From Owenia fusiformis (lineage: Eukaryota; Annelida; Polychaeta; Sabellida; Oweniidae): 60,000 nt of DNA. This document shows, one piece after another, positions 48,115-60,000 of this stretch (position 1 is its first letter; each line of letters opens with the position of its first letter). The stretch is taken from assembly GCA_903813345.2 (NCBI GenBank), contig CAIIXF020000006.1, positions 27,351,936 through 27,411,935 on the forward strand. Reading direction: 5' to 3'. The notes beneath the pieces were generated by a model, which had not been told where the DNA came from, did no database searches, and saw nothing but the letters and a program-made list of their open reading frames with translations. Made by a program: the position numbers and the translations under genes.

Positions 48115-50884
48115 CAACAATTTGAACGATATTAAAATTGTCATTTTGATACTATATATTTTCAGTTTTGTTATTGAAGTGTTCATAGGTGCTTGACCTA
48201 CTGTATTGTGCAATGTGGCGTATGGAAAATACATTTCTTACATTCGGATCAATCCTCCGGACCTTTCAAGGCCTAATTCAGTAGAACTTTCTTCCTGAAT
48301 TCTAATACTTGGGGAAATTGGTTTTGGATAAGAGACGCGGTATAGCATTTCAAAGCCAATTAAGTGTTGATTTTGTTTAGAGTAGAGCGTGGGAGGAAAA
48401 TAACTGCTGTTTATCTAGTTGATTTATTGATTAAAATGACAACTTTTTACTGCAATTTTCTTACATGTACATACTGTAGAAGATGTTACCTGAACGGAAC
48501 TTAACTCATACGATAATTATCCTGTACAAGTGGGTGGTAGCATATCATACCACTTCGGAATAGTGGGCACACTTCAAAAACACTGAAAGGTGAATACTCT
48601 TGGGAGAAGTACTCGACCATTTTCCTAGGATTTGGATATTTAGAAAAATATATATATTACAATGAGAGGAAAGACCAATAATATTCATAAAAACATCCAG
48701 TTAAGATTTGAGCTCTGTATACTGCTGCAAACGGTCATGATCGTAAAATACTTAAAAATATATTCCTTGCCTATTAAATATGGTAGCTATAATCATATAT
48801 AGACTTTAATGTTTAGCAAAACGGAAAATGTTTTAATATGGTTAATACAATATTGATCACTTAAAAATAAAGTGCTAAATTCCAGAAGGCTGCAATGTAA
48901 GGAATGTCCCTTTAAATCCTGAAATAAATCCAATCAAAGCTTCCCATTGATCATGTTAATCAATAAAATTAACAAAAGTTAATTTTAGTAGTCTGGATAA
49001 ACATATGGCAAATATATTACTCAATTAGATTAATAATGGACACTTTGATATATGATATGAAAAATAAAGTTATATATGCAGCCCTAGATAAGATGTTTAT
49101 GTACATTGTGATATGTTGCCATGTACCAAATCTCCCCATCAGCAATCAATCCAAGCTCAGTACACACAGGTAGCTTATATTCTTTGTCAAGTAATTAAGC
49201 CAGAATTTGATTAAACCTGTCTGAGCCAGGGACATATTTACATTGTCATCCCATCTAACGTTCAACGTAGGGATAATGATAACTATAGATCAAAGTATAG
49301 GGATACATTATAGATACAAAGAAGCAATTGTCAGTCCGGTGATTACGCCAAAATCTATTGACAGATTTGCTTTACATTATTTTAGCTGATCACCGAAAAT
49401 CCCACAGTATGTTTAAGAAGAAATTTCTAATATGGCCGTTGAATCCAAAATGACCGCCATCTTGTGTAAAAATGATCAAATTCCGATTGATTCATTTTGG
49501 TTAAATTTTAATTCTGAAGCATTGAAGACATACAGAACCGCTGCTCAGTAAATTTTGAAAAGGGCTGATTGCGATACGGCATGTGTACGTCCATGAAACC
49601 ATCTGTACTAACATGTAACATTGAAACAAACAAACAAATGCGAGCCTTTAGCCCAAATACATGTATTAGTGCCGAGTGTGCTCACCCGGGGATCCTCATA
49701 TAGTGCAAAAGTAATGTTAAGCATTCTAATTCAGTTGGTTGAGTATCATTTTGGTGTTAATGTTTATATATATATGATTTAATTGAACGGAAACGCTACT
49801 CTGCGCATGCTTCCGAAACCGTCCGAAGCTTTCCGAAATGGTACTCTCGCATATGTACACTCTAACGATGCACAACATACATACATTATTGGAAACGAAT
49901 TTTACTCACACTCCATTCGCCAGTGCAAGCAAGTTGACGCCGGGGGATTTCCGTTCATATGTGAGGGGGCCTTATGCAGTAGCATAGCTGTCATGATCTA
50001 CATACGAATCGGGGGCGATCTGGAAACTAAGAATGGGCCAAACTTTAAGTCTGAAAGAAACCTTGGGCCCCTAAAACCAAAAAGTTGGCCTTAATTTTGT
50101 AACTTTAAGTCCAATTGTCTTAAAAATGGTCTAAAGATACAAAATAAGGCCCAGTAATGCTCCAAAAGGCCTACTTATTAGGGCCATTAAAATATTTTTT
50201 GGGTCCAATGTTTTCTGGGCCCATCTTAGGGGCTGGCCCATAGTGTATCACGGTGTCAAGGTGTATGACGAAATGCGAACGGTGGGTGGGCGTTGTAACC
50301 ACGAAAACAAAATTCATCACTTCACCATAGCAGGATGTTATCTATTTTTGGTGGCCTACGAACCCAGAATCTACCTGGTCAGTCATCCGTTTTTGACTTT
50401 CAGTTATGTGTGCTTACCATAATGATTTAACCCCTGCATATTAGATGTTTATACTTTATAGTGCACATATTTGCATATTTATACTAAGGAAAGTACCACA
50501 GGTATGATAAATCTGGGTGCTTGGAGTAATTGAGTTCCTTCAAGTTAAACTGACACACATTGAATTACTGTCATTGCAATAACACTCATAAGTCAGAATC
50601 AATTCTTCAGATTGTCATCGATACATGTTTTACTTTATTTTTATGTTTCCAGGTATTCTTTAGATTTATTCTCAGAAAGTGATGTAACCAGCGTATAGGA
50701 AATACAAATGCCTTGAACGGTAGTGAATTGATTGAGATGTAGTGACTGTCGAGGAAGGAAATCTCCATATGCATATAAATGAAAGGATTTCATATTTGAT
50801 TGACCTACAAATTTTTAGTGAACATTGTTGTTTCCAAATAATTTAATATTTTGAGTTAACTGATCGACTAGACATGTTTTACAA
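48115..50884. other. Intergenic, no gene recognised
   Basis: No exon chain or RNA gene is supported. A 103-codon open frame at 49783-50094 has no recognisable domain and is not called. Around 50030-50240 an inverted pair of GGGCC-rich segments (GGGCCAAACTTTAAG, then TTGGGTCC, GGGCCCATC) suggests a decayed MITE. Confidence 0.45.
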
Positions 50885-51310
50885 ATTATAGTTAAACTGG
50901 TTGTGACTTTTTCAGTGCTGGGTTAAAATTGTTCTCGTTTTAATTAGTAAGTTGATCGACAAGGTATCTTTTGCACGAGCGTACTTGATTGAGACTCATT
51001 AAGTGTTGGGTTTAAATTGTTCTTGTTTAGTAAGTTGATCGACAAGGTATCTTTTGCACGAGCGTACTTGATTGAGACTCTTTCAGTGTTGGGTTTAAAT
51101 TGTTCTTGTTTAGTAAGTTGATCGACAAGGTATATTTTGCACGAGCGTACTTGATTGAGACCCTTTCAGTGTTGGGTTTAAATTATTCTTGTTTAGTAAG
51201 TTGATCGACAAGGTATCTTTTGCATAGTGTATTTGATTGTAATTTTTCCTGTGTTGGGTAAAAATTGTTCTAGTTTAGAAGGTTGCCCGACAAGGTATGT
51301 TTTACAGTAG
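50885..51310. repeat. 83-bp tandem repeat, about 5 copies
   Basis: Copies of GTTGATCGACAAGGTATCTT start at 50951, 51034, 51117 and 51200, spaced 83 bp, with a diverged copy at 51282. Each also carries TTTGCACGAGCGTACTTGAT and CAGTGTTGGGTTTAAATTG. The unit length equals that of the ELP4 intron array but the sequence is unrelated. Confidence 0.9.
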
Positions 51311-54222
51311 TAAACGGTATGCTTTGCAGTATTGTGCTTTTTTAATTTTTCAGTGCCGTATCCAATGATTTGTTTGATTTGCTCCAGATATTAAACCAGT
51401 TGATTGACAAATTATAAGCTAATTATAAGCTATGAATATGTTTGATTTACTCTTGTAAGTTGATTGAGGAAGCTCTCCTAATTAGCCGGATGGGAGACCG
51501 TATCGGGTTTATCAGGTTTATTGTTCACGCTCCAACATCATGCGACAGAGACCATTGGACTTTGATATCTCCCTCTAGTCTGTGTCATAGAGCATTATTT
51601 CTCCATAATAGGGACGAACTTCGTTTAACTGGACTCTGGGCCAGGGGAAGTATTTTCACAACGTGCTCGTCATATATGCCATGTGTACTCAATGTCATTG
51701 GATAAAGCATTAATTAATAATTTTTCAGAATTCTGAAAATGAGCGTTTCATGAAAGAATTTTTTTAGCAAAATATTTTCTGCATTCGAATATATGAGTAC
51801 ATTGGTTGTTCTAAACCACATTTCATGTCTCCTGTTTACTTCAATTCTATCAAACATCCCGCCTCTGCAGCTGAAAAAAGATAAACATACCGTTCTGACG
51901 ATAAATACGAGTGGTGTTCGAACTAGGCGTCAAAACCCAAACTGTCTAGCTTATTCTTTGAACAGCATAACCTGAGTCTAAGGAATACGTTACAAATTGT
52001 TATTTCTTATTACGTAATGTCAACCATATGTCCATTTTTTCATCTTTTTCATGTTGACACTACTTACATGTATTAATAACTCGTAGCCAGGGCATTGTTA
52101 AACAACTCCTGGGCCTCGAAACATAGCCTTCAAGTGTCAGTTCTCAGAATATGGTTGAAAGGCAAACACATATATTATTTTAAGCAATAGCTCGTGCTTG
52201 TGTCACATATGTCGATAATTTTAAACAAAATTTCTATTTTTTGTTTTCATTTCGAAATATATTTACTATCATCGGCTTACGTTAAGAATACTTTTTCTTT
52301 GTATTGGTGATATTAGTTAATTATGAGGTGTCACTTGAAAGTGACTATGATACGCGAGAAGTTAATAATTCTATTTTGACGTTGTTACATACAAAGACTA
52401 ATCATGAGACAATCTTATACTTTGAAGTTTAAACATTTGTCAATATTAGTTTTTCTGAAGGCACAGCGTAAAGAAAATAAGATTTCAACATTTTACAAGT
52501 ACTAAGCCTCCCATCTAATGCTAGCTTATATTGCAGATTGTTCCATTAACGAGCCCAAAATATGTTTTTAAGATTTGTTTTGCAGAAATTAATGTAACTT
52601 CTGTCAAAATTGAGCTACAGTATGAGCTTCAAATTTAAAGCATTTTAAAGCACCCCCCCCCCCAGGCTACGCCTATGGGACGTCTACATCAATCTGTCAT
52701 AACCATCAAAAATATGATACATCTAAAAGATAGTTTAGCAACCGGGAGATTTCGTTGGACAGCATATCAAAATATATACCAATAATATCCGCATGTATCT
52801 ATTAGAAATTTTAGTAGAGTTGCTGACGAATGTTTCAAACAGTCAAAATTCTTAATCATATACGTTTATTGATAACCGTAATCAATTTGGTACAATTATA
52901 TATTATATACATTAATACACTTCATTAAAACAAAATACCGATACATTTTTGTAAGTTTTTCATTTAGGTGTAAAGGCAAGACATATGTTTCAACCAATAT
53001 ATATATAAAGTACACTATGTACATATAAAATAAAATAACCTATATATTCACTGTGTATATATTTACAATAATGTACAATAGCAAGCACCGTGTTTCATAA
53101 CATCATTCGACGCATACAGTTTATTTTACACAATTGAATTTCCTTGCAATATTTATCACGATGATTGATTTTATATGAAGCATGTCACATGATATGTCAC
53201 GTGTTACTTGGGATGACTGCTCCAATATCTCACTGCATCTTGGGTAAAGGACAGGTAAAGTTTACAAAACCACATATCGATGCATTTTAGAAGCATGTAA
53301 TTAGTAGCTATGGGGAATCCCTTTTCAGTTTAACCTGTTAATATCAGGTAAGAACAGCCTCTTTTGCTGGTGAAAAGGTGAAAAAGTCCGTATGCCCCTC
53401 GAATTGCCCAAGTGCTCATTGTTCATCTAAAGATTTCAATTGGCCAATAATGATATCGCATATATAAAACATCATTCTTGGTATCAATATTTTAACCGCC
53501 TCAAATAAATCATTACTTTGTATTTTACAAAACAAAATACGCTTATTATATCCACCTTTGCAATAGAATCGTGAGATTAAGACACGGGCTTCAAAAAGTA
53601 AAATAATTATTTATATCAAAACTAAAAAGTTAAGCCTTGGAAGTGAAACCTCTTTGGATAATGTATAAGAATATGAAATGACCAATGGCCACTCAACACC
53701 CGAAATGGACCTTAATGATGCTTTTAAGTGCACATTCGTCCCACAACGATTTACAAATGCTTAACGATGACATCATAAAGAAACAGCACATTTTTCATTT
53801 GCCTATTCTAGCTCAGTACTTGAGTGGGAAAACCCTTAAAAGCCCATTATTAAGAAGTTTAAAAGAGCGCTAACAACATGGAAAGTATTACCATTGGAAA
53901 GTCATGATGTTGATATATAAAATGCAATGGGTAATCAATCAGTGTTTCAGGCATTTTGTTCAAATAATGGGAGTAATCGGGTGGTAACAGTGACTTATTT
54001 CCGTATTTTATATGACATGTATCTTTGGGCAACCCTAGGCGGCCGCGGTCAACGGTAATGTAGTTCTGATGCAAGTTTCAAGATATATTATTTCAGTACA
54101 GTGTAAAATAAATTTAACTATATCATTCTAAATGATATTAATGTTATATGTTACAAAAATAGGTGTGTACATATGCATTTTACATTTTTACATAAATATT
54201 TTCATATCACTCTTACTATATA
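51311..54222. other. Intergenic, no gene recognised
   Basis: No gene is supported. A poly-C run with AGGCTACGCCTATGGG at 52652-52678 is a fragment related to the C-run ends of the repeats at 918 and 14134. The rest is AT-rich with no clear structure. Confidence 0.45.
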
Positions 54223-54433
54223 CAGGGTGGGCAAAAATATAACTAATTCTAAAGTGTAATAAAAAATCTCAAACTTTTCGAGATGACTGTAAAATCGATA
54301 CAAGTTTTTTATCATTTAAGTGTTTTAAATGTAGTCTGTATTTTCAGGTTGCTACCACCAATTTCATTATATCCATCAGTGAATGACGCGTTTCATCCAT
54401 CCATATAAACAGTAACATTTTTGGCCCACCTTG
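54223..54433. mobile_element. mariner-type MITE (211 bp)
   Basis: The ends CAGGGTGGGCAAAAATAT and (right end, inverted) CAAGGTGGGCCAAAAATG are flanked by TA at 54221-54222 and 54434-54435. It has no coding capacity. The terminus differs from the CAGGGTGTCCC element at 16502, so it is a separate family. Confidence 0.82.
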
Positions 54434-56739
54434 TATGTGCTTAGATCATAAGCATTTCAGCAACCTTTATGTTAGATTAAACGGCCATCAATAACTGTTA
54501 CCAGTTTGACATTATATGTATTAGTCAACAAGTCATTACAGAGATAGAAACATGATATATACATTAATCAATTAATCCACCTGGTATTTATACCTCAAAA
54601 TCATTAAGTTTATAGCACTAAGTGATCGTAAAACAATGAAAGTCATGTTACTTTATTGTAATGCGGTTTTACGGTTTATACATGCACTAAAGGATTTAAG
54701 CCCTGAACTGCATTGTGAGCTGATTCATTCCACGAAGGTGTTGTTTCCAGACCTTTGTATGAATGCGGGTCATGAATCCAAAGTCTAGAAAACAAGGCAT
54801 GAGTGGAATGAATCATCTACAATGCATTTAGTACTGGGCGTAAATTATGTTCACACACTGCAAACGATTTTACACAGTATCACTTAAAAGAATGAGTTTT
54901 GCAATGGAACGTCTACAAGGGTCAAACTGGGTCAACACTGACAACAATTTCATCAATTGACACTTGTTCACTTACACTTAACATTTGCATAAGCACCCGT
55001 CTCATCTCAGTTTCATCAATTTCACACGAATCTAAAAATACTACTGAGAGTGCATTAGAGTAGTATAATGCAATGTAATCATATGAAATACTCTGTTCTG
55101 ATTGGGTGAAATTCGACACACCTTGCCTAGCTATTTGTGAATTAGTCTTACTTCACCTAGAGTCAACAATTGGCGATCGTTACATATTTCCCAATTGTTC
55201 TAGTTTTATATAGTACTAGTTATTGTGATCTAACATTTGTATTTGTAAACGATGCTGATGCAGTTGAAGAAGTCAACCGACTAGTATCAAGGAAAAGTCA
55301 TTGATTTAGAGCATGAGTTTTTCCAAGTTGTAAAGATAACCAATGACGTGTGTTAAGCGTTAGACTCCGCTCATAGAAACGTTAATAAAAGATTTGAATC
55401 GCCCCTGTTTGTGTTGGAGGAAGCAGATAGTGAAATATAATTAAACATGCGCTAAGAACACCTGTGGGTTACATACACAAAGATATTACTATTGTTTCCA
55501 AGTAATATAAACCGTTATAATGACGTCCCTATATCAAATACATTATAACGTGTGCGGAATGTTCTTGTTAATCAATTCAAATAGTCCTATCATAATTATG
55601 TTACGTTATATATGAAACATCACACATAATATCCTTCGTAAAACGTCGACCTAACCACAATTTGTAGCGTTAATTGTTTTGTTTATTGTCGCTCAATTAC
55701 ATAGTTAGTTTTGTCGTTAGTGTTCCGTATAAGCTGTCGTCGCATTGTAGTTTGTCATTGATGATATTATCTTGCTTATATCAGGAGATATTTTTCATAA
55801 AATGGTATATTTTGTTCCGTATAATTTAAACAAAAGGACTAATACGGAATGATATAAACGGAAATGTATATCAGGTCAGTTACAGCAAATTAATATTCCG
55901 TTGTGCATGCCCACAAGCTACATTCCTCATTTTACATAGTGTTACCTGTACTTTTGCCATGATAACCATGTAACTTGCTAGTTTTGAAGTCACATAATTA
56001 GCTTTGGTGGTAAGTGACAACGTTATCATAGCTTTGCCGAGATGGGCTGAATAAGAATATAGGTTGCTGTGATAATCAAATTACTGTTCCGTATAAACAC
56101 TATTAAACAGCTGTTGCACTGTAATTTCATCATTGATGATAATAGCTTGAAATAAGCAATTTAGAGCAAATAAGAACAAGAATTGCTAGTTATAAGCAAG
56201 CAACAATCCTCATTTTACACAGATTTTTGTCATTTGAAACCATCTGACCATTTTCAGAGTACCTGCTTATTTTGATTGTGTACAACGTCACAAAACTAGT
56301 TTGGTTGGTCGTTCCATAAAACGTTACAAAATTAGCCATGTTTGCCGTGATGGGCTCGTTCTGCACGTAATAACCATTGAATTAGCATAGCTTTGTCGTG
56401 ATATAATCATGATCTTTGGGTCAATAGGCCCATAGCTTTCTCTGAGAATTTTAAATTAATCATAACTTTCTCATAATGACTAGCTCGCCCCGTCCATAAT
56501 CACTAGCATTGCGCTTCAGTTACATTTGTCCTTACAGTCAGCAACTGATTTTAGGTGTTTTTATCCTTTATCGTTCTAGCTTAAGTTCAATTTAGCACTA
56601 GTCTTTTTAACTGTTTCCTCGTTTTGTCTGCAGTCATCTATGTATCATAGTTGCTTTACAGGGCTGACGGACCTTTTCAGTTATACCCTTATAATCCTGT
56701 CATGATTGATTTAGTTGTTGATTTGTGTGATAACACCCA
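54434..56739. other. Intergenic with one dispersed repeat copy
   Basis: A diverged repeat related to that at 44540 lies at about 54680-54910: AAGCCCTGAACTGCATTGTG faces an inverted segment CTACAATGCATTTAGTACTG, and TCATTCCACGAAGG faces GAGTGGAATGAATC. It therefore has a hairpin layout. A 65-codon minus-strand frame at 54922-55119 has no recognisable domain. No gene is supported. Confidence 0.5.
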
Positions 56740-57340
56740 ACTAGTCATGATTTGACCAACTAGTTATAATTTCTTCGTATCGCTATAACCAACCAACTAG
56801 GTATGATTTAATTGTTCTTGCAATCACAACCTATATGCTCATATAATCACTACCAACTTGTCATAATTTGCTTATGTAATCCAAACCAACTAGTCATAAT
56901 TTGTTTGTATTTCCACAACCAACTACATTGCAATTATGATTTGTTCATGTTATCACAACGATTCATAATTCATCAGTGTAGCTATACCAACTAGTCATAA
57001 TTTGTCAGTGTAGCTATACCAACTAGTCATAATTTGTCAGTGTAGCTATACCAACTAGTCATAATTTGTCAGCGTAGCTATACCAACTAGTCATAATTTG
57101 TCAGCGTAGCCATACCAACTAGTCATAATTTGTCAGCGTAGCCATACCAACTATGCATGATGTGTTCTTGTAATCAGAGCCAGCATAGTCATAATTTGCT
57201 CACATAATCGCAATCAACTTGTCATAATCTTTTGTTTATATTATCACAACCAACTAATAATTTGGAGTGATTTATTCATGTTATCACAACCAACTAGTTC
57301 TTATATATTCATGAATTTACACCCGACTCGTCATAATTTG
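56740..57340. repeat. 32-bp tandem repeat with degenerate flanks
   Basis: The core at about 56975-57150 has six close copies of AGTGTAGCTATACCAACTAG plus TCATAATTTGTC. Weaker CCAACTAGTCATAATTTG copies at irregular spacing extend from about 56740 to 57340. The array lies just downstream of the stop of the minus-strand gene and may fall in its 3' untranslated region; an AATAAA on that strand is at 57276-57271. Confidence 0.88.
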
Positions 57341-57403
57341 TTCGTCCTGTCCATAGTAAGTACCTATCCTTAGTGACCTGGTGCATGCCACCATGTCGGT
57401 TAG

Positions 57404-58107
57404 TCATCCTATGAACGGCATGACCTTTGAATTTCCATCTCTCCTACAAGTCACCTCTACGATGACAAAAGCCAGTATGCAAGCTACGACTAGAAACACT
57501 GCGCAACAGAGTGATATAATGATGGCTAGTACACCTGGGTGTAATCCCTCGCTTGCTGGTGCTGCGGTGGCGCTTCCACCTTTTTGACATGTGGAATCGC
57601 ACACCGTCTCCCCCAGAATGCCCAGGGGGAGGCCGTTTGATATGGCCATAAAGTCGACGTCTGAAGCTGAATGTTTCAAATCATGCAAGCCAGTTCGGTT
57701 AATGTTTACTTGTACTGCACTGTATGTTGGTCCTGACCCCGAGTTGTTCATCATAACCCAGGAATTACGGGGTATACCAGAACCATCTACACGTATACCC
57801 TCAGTGTAACTAGAGTCAATTATGATATTCACTGTACTTGGCATAAGTACATTGTGTCCCATCATCCGGGCACTGAATGAATAGTAGTTCACAGAACGTT
57901 CGATAGGTGGCACTGACACCATATAACATTGTGTGGCGTCCCCTATATTGGAATACTGGATAACCATTATAGGATGTGACGATTCTATAACTATGTAAAT
58001 GTCTCCACTGCACGATATATTGAGCTCGGTGAACTGTGACTCCCCTAATATCTTCAATGTATTCCTACTCTTTAGTGCCATTTTTACAGTTGTAGACGAT
58101 TGTTTTG
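57404..58107 (-). CDS. IgGFc-binding-like transmembrane protein, last exon (partial)
   Basis: This is the terminal coding exon on the minus strand. It starts after the acceptor TTTGCTTCCAG at 58108; the in-frame ATG at 58135 lies in the intron and is probably not a start. The exon encodes about 234 residues. The first 150 resemble the IgGFc-binding N-terminal domain: short beta-strand-like blocks with HPIMVIQYSN, MVSVPPIERSVNYYSF and VNIIIDSSYTEGIRVDGS. One NRT and one NNS/NIS-type sequon are visible. A linker rich in G, A and S leads to a single membrane segment (VLAIIISLCCAVFLVVACIL) and a short basic tail ending VMPFIG, so it looks like a type I surface protein. In other animals this domain occurs in secreted mucin-like proteins. 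Upstream exons, including any signal peptide, are not identified in the remaining window. Confidence 0.68.
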
Positions 58108-58135
58108 CTGGAAGCAAACAAATCAACACGATCAA

Positions 58136-60000
58136 TAATGTTTATTCGTTATTCATTTTTTTAAGTATTTACAAAACGTTACATCGGGATAAATACATGT
58201 ACTTGGACACCAAAACGCTTATAAATATACTGATCATGTGTTAAAAGTAGTGTTATAAATACCGATATATGCATTAGGGAATAGACATAAAAATAATTAT
58301 CATTGACAAACAGCACGATCAAATCCCAAGCTTTGAATAAATAAATGTTATTGAAATTGTTTATATTAATATAAGTTATTTGTTGATCCTCCCTCGTTTC
58401 ACCTTCAACTAGTCCCGTTCCAACAAGGCCCTTTTGTTATTTTATTATCATTTTAAGTGCATTGAAATGAGTACTAGTTAGCACAATAGAATAAACATAG
58501 GTATTGTTTACATGTTTGTAGTTGGAGGAAACTAGTCATTTGTAGGAGGACAGTTTGCCATTTTATTGACATTGATGAGTCTAAATTACATATAATATAC
58601 AAATCGATATTAATTTATTAAGTGCCTGTTTTAAAGTTTACTTCATCGATATTTAGTTATGAAAACATTGAGATTGACATTGACATTGAGATTTTTATAT
58701 AACAACGATAAAGTTGATAATGAATTTTCCCTTGTTCACATTGTAAAATCTTTTATATAACGTCTGAATATTGACAGTTATATCATGTCATTTGTATTTT
58801 ACTTATAGAAATCGGCCCTGCTATTGCCTGTATAATCCACGTATAACCCTATATAACCCACATAAGATAAAAGTGCTACATACGTAGCAAAATGAAAAAT
58901 TGAGCCGGGGATTGCCAAAATAGCATAATCCTATATTAGGTAAACACTGCTATTGCAAATAATAAGGGATGTGCCTTACAATATACGCACGCAATGTCAT
59001 TTCAACTCATTAATATGCTCTCAAACTGTGTGAATTACACACTTGCTCTATAATTTGTCAATCGCGGGTGATTGGAATTTGGAATATAATATAAAATAGT
59101 ATTCGTATACACGAACATTAGTCTCAAGTAATGCAGCAATTATCCTTATATTGATTGTGGTATTGTCAAATTACGGTTCATTTTAACACACCTTTTCTAA
59201 CACTTTGACTCGCAATAAGGTCTAGTTCAATGAGACTCGCGTGAAGATAACTTCAACTCAACTTTCTGATACTCTAACTCAACACATATTTCTGTATTCA
59301 ACCAAAAATATGCTTCCAGAAAGAAGCTCATAGAATGCCACGATTTCTCAAAGATGGCAACTCATAGTTTCAATTTGTGCTATTTTAGTAGACCTGCAGT
59401 GATATGCAATTTTTTTTCTTAAGTACCTTGAGCGTGAACTAGGATCCTATACCTTAACGGCAATTGCAGGATGGGCCCTTTGCTATTAATGTCATGTTGG
59501 CGTGGGTAGCTTTAGATATATTTTCACATTTTACAATGAAGCAGAGATCTTTGGCCATATAATCAGAGTTTTATTACCCATGAATTGCTAAAGACTGATA
59601 TTGTTACGTTCCGTTGTAATAGTGTTCCTTTTGTTCTTATTTCTAAGATTGATAACAGCTACATACGTTGTAAGTTAGAGCTAGTTTAGAAGGAAGCATA
59701 TAATTGATATGATGTATAAAATAGCCGTAAAATTCCTTTTAATAGGTCAAGTGGAATTCCGAATTAAGCTAGTTCTATTAGTGTAATAAGTGCAATTGTG
59801 TCAATAATGGGATAATTGAAAATAATGGTAGCTTTTAAATGCCAATTGGGTATTAATGGAAATACATGGAGTTTATTTTATATTTCTATATTGTCCCATT
59901 GGATATATCTGTTTAGATACAAGCTCTGTACACGAGTAGTTTTTAAATAAAACTGCTTAGGTCAGCGTATTAACATTAAAAGGCCATTTAAACAGAGCAG
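58136..60000. other. Upstream intron or intergenic DNA, no exon recognised
   Basis: Minus-strand exons of the IgGFc-like gene should lie here or beyond the window, but none was recognised. No transposon ends or tandem arrays are evident; a short GACATTGACATTGAGATT direct repeat lies at about 58674-58692. Confidence 0.4.

Noticed and set aside
49783-50094. 103-codon open frame
   Set aside because: No recognisable domain, no splice context, and its end runs into a GGGCC-rich inverted repeat.
56740-57340. CRISPR-like regular repeats (32 bp)
   Set aside because: The units are directly adjacent without unique spacers, and the genome is eukaryotic; it is a plain tandem repeat.

Overview
This window is AT-rich animal nuclear DNA. 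The genes are split by GT-AG introns with in-phase joins, the intergenic DNA is full of short inverted-repeat transposons, there is a truncated LINE, and one large Ty3/gypsy LTR retrotransposon is present. The mix of a DUF7869-type gene, an IgGFc-binding-like membrane protein, a chromodomain Ty3 element and many MITEs resembles lophotrochozoan, perhaps bivalve, genomes. That placement is inference and cannot be proved from this window. I saw no bacterial genes, rRNA, tRNA or CRISPR array.

Layout. 1-6 kb is gene-poor and holds a 5'-truncated LINE nested in an older repeat. At 6.8-8.2 kb a minus-strand chain of three in-phase exons starts an unrecognised gene. From 9.1 to 22.2 kb a 12-exon plus-strand gene encodes a predicted 946-residue DUF7869-type protein; its introns carry several MITEs, one of them inserted into another. 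At 22.7-23.7 kb there is an array of a 16-bp perfect palindrome. From 27.07 to 37.35 kb lies an apparently very young chromodomain Ty3/gypsy element on the minus strand, with two 745-bp LTRs that look identical by eye.

From 38.4 to 48.1 kb a complete 10-exon plus-strand ELP4 gene encodes a 383-residue Elongator subunit. Its introns hold a 30-bp minisatellite, an 830-bp fold-back element, several MITEs and an 83-bp tandem repeat that runs up to a 3' splice site and carries copies of it. From 48 to 57 kb there is mostly non-coding DNA with two more tandem arrays and a MITE. At 57.4-58.1 kb, on the minus strand, is the last coding exon of an IgGFc-binding-like transmembrane protein.

The three better-supported host genes have no evident shared pathway. 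ELP4 acts in tRNA wobble-uridine modification, the DUF7869 protein has unknown function but a transposase-like residue pattern, and the IgGFc-like protein is probably a cell-surface molecule. The points most worth following up are the DUF7869 gene, the palindrome array, the duplicated splice acceptors in ELP4 and the young retrotransposon with a frame break near its gag start.
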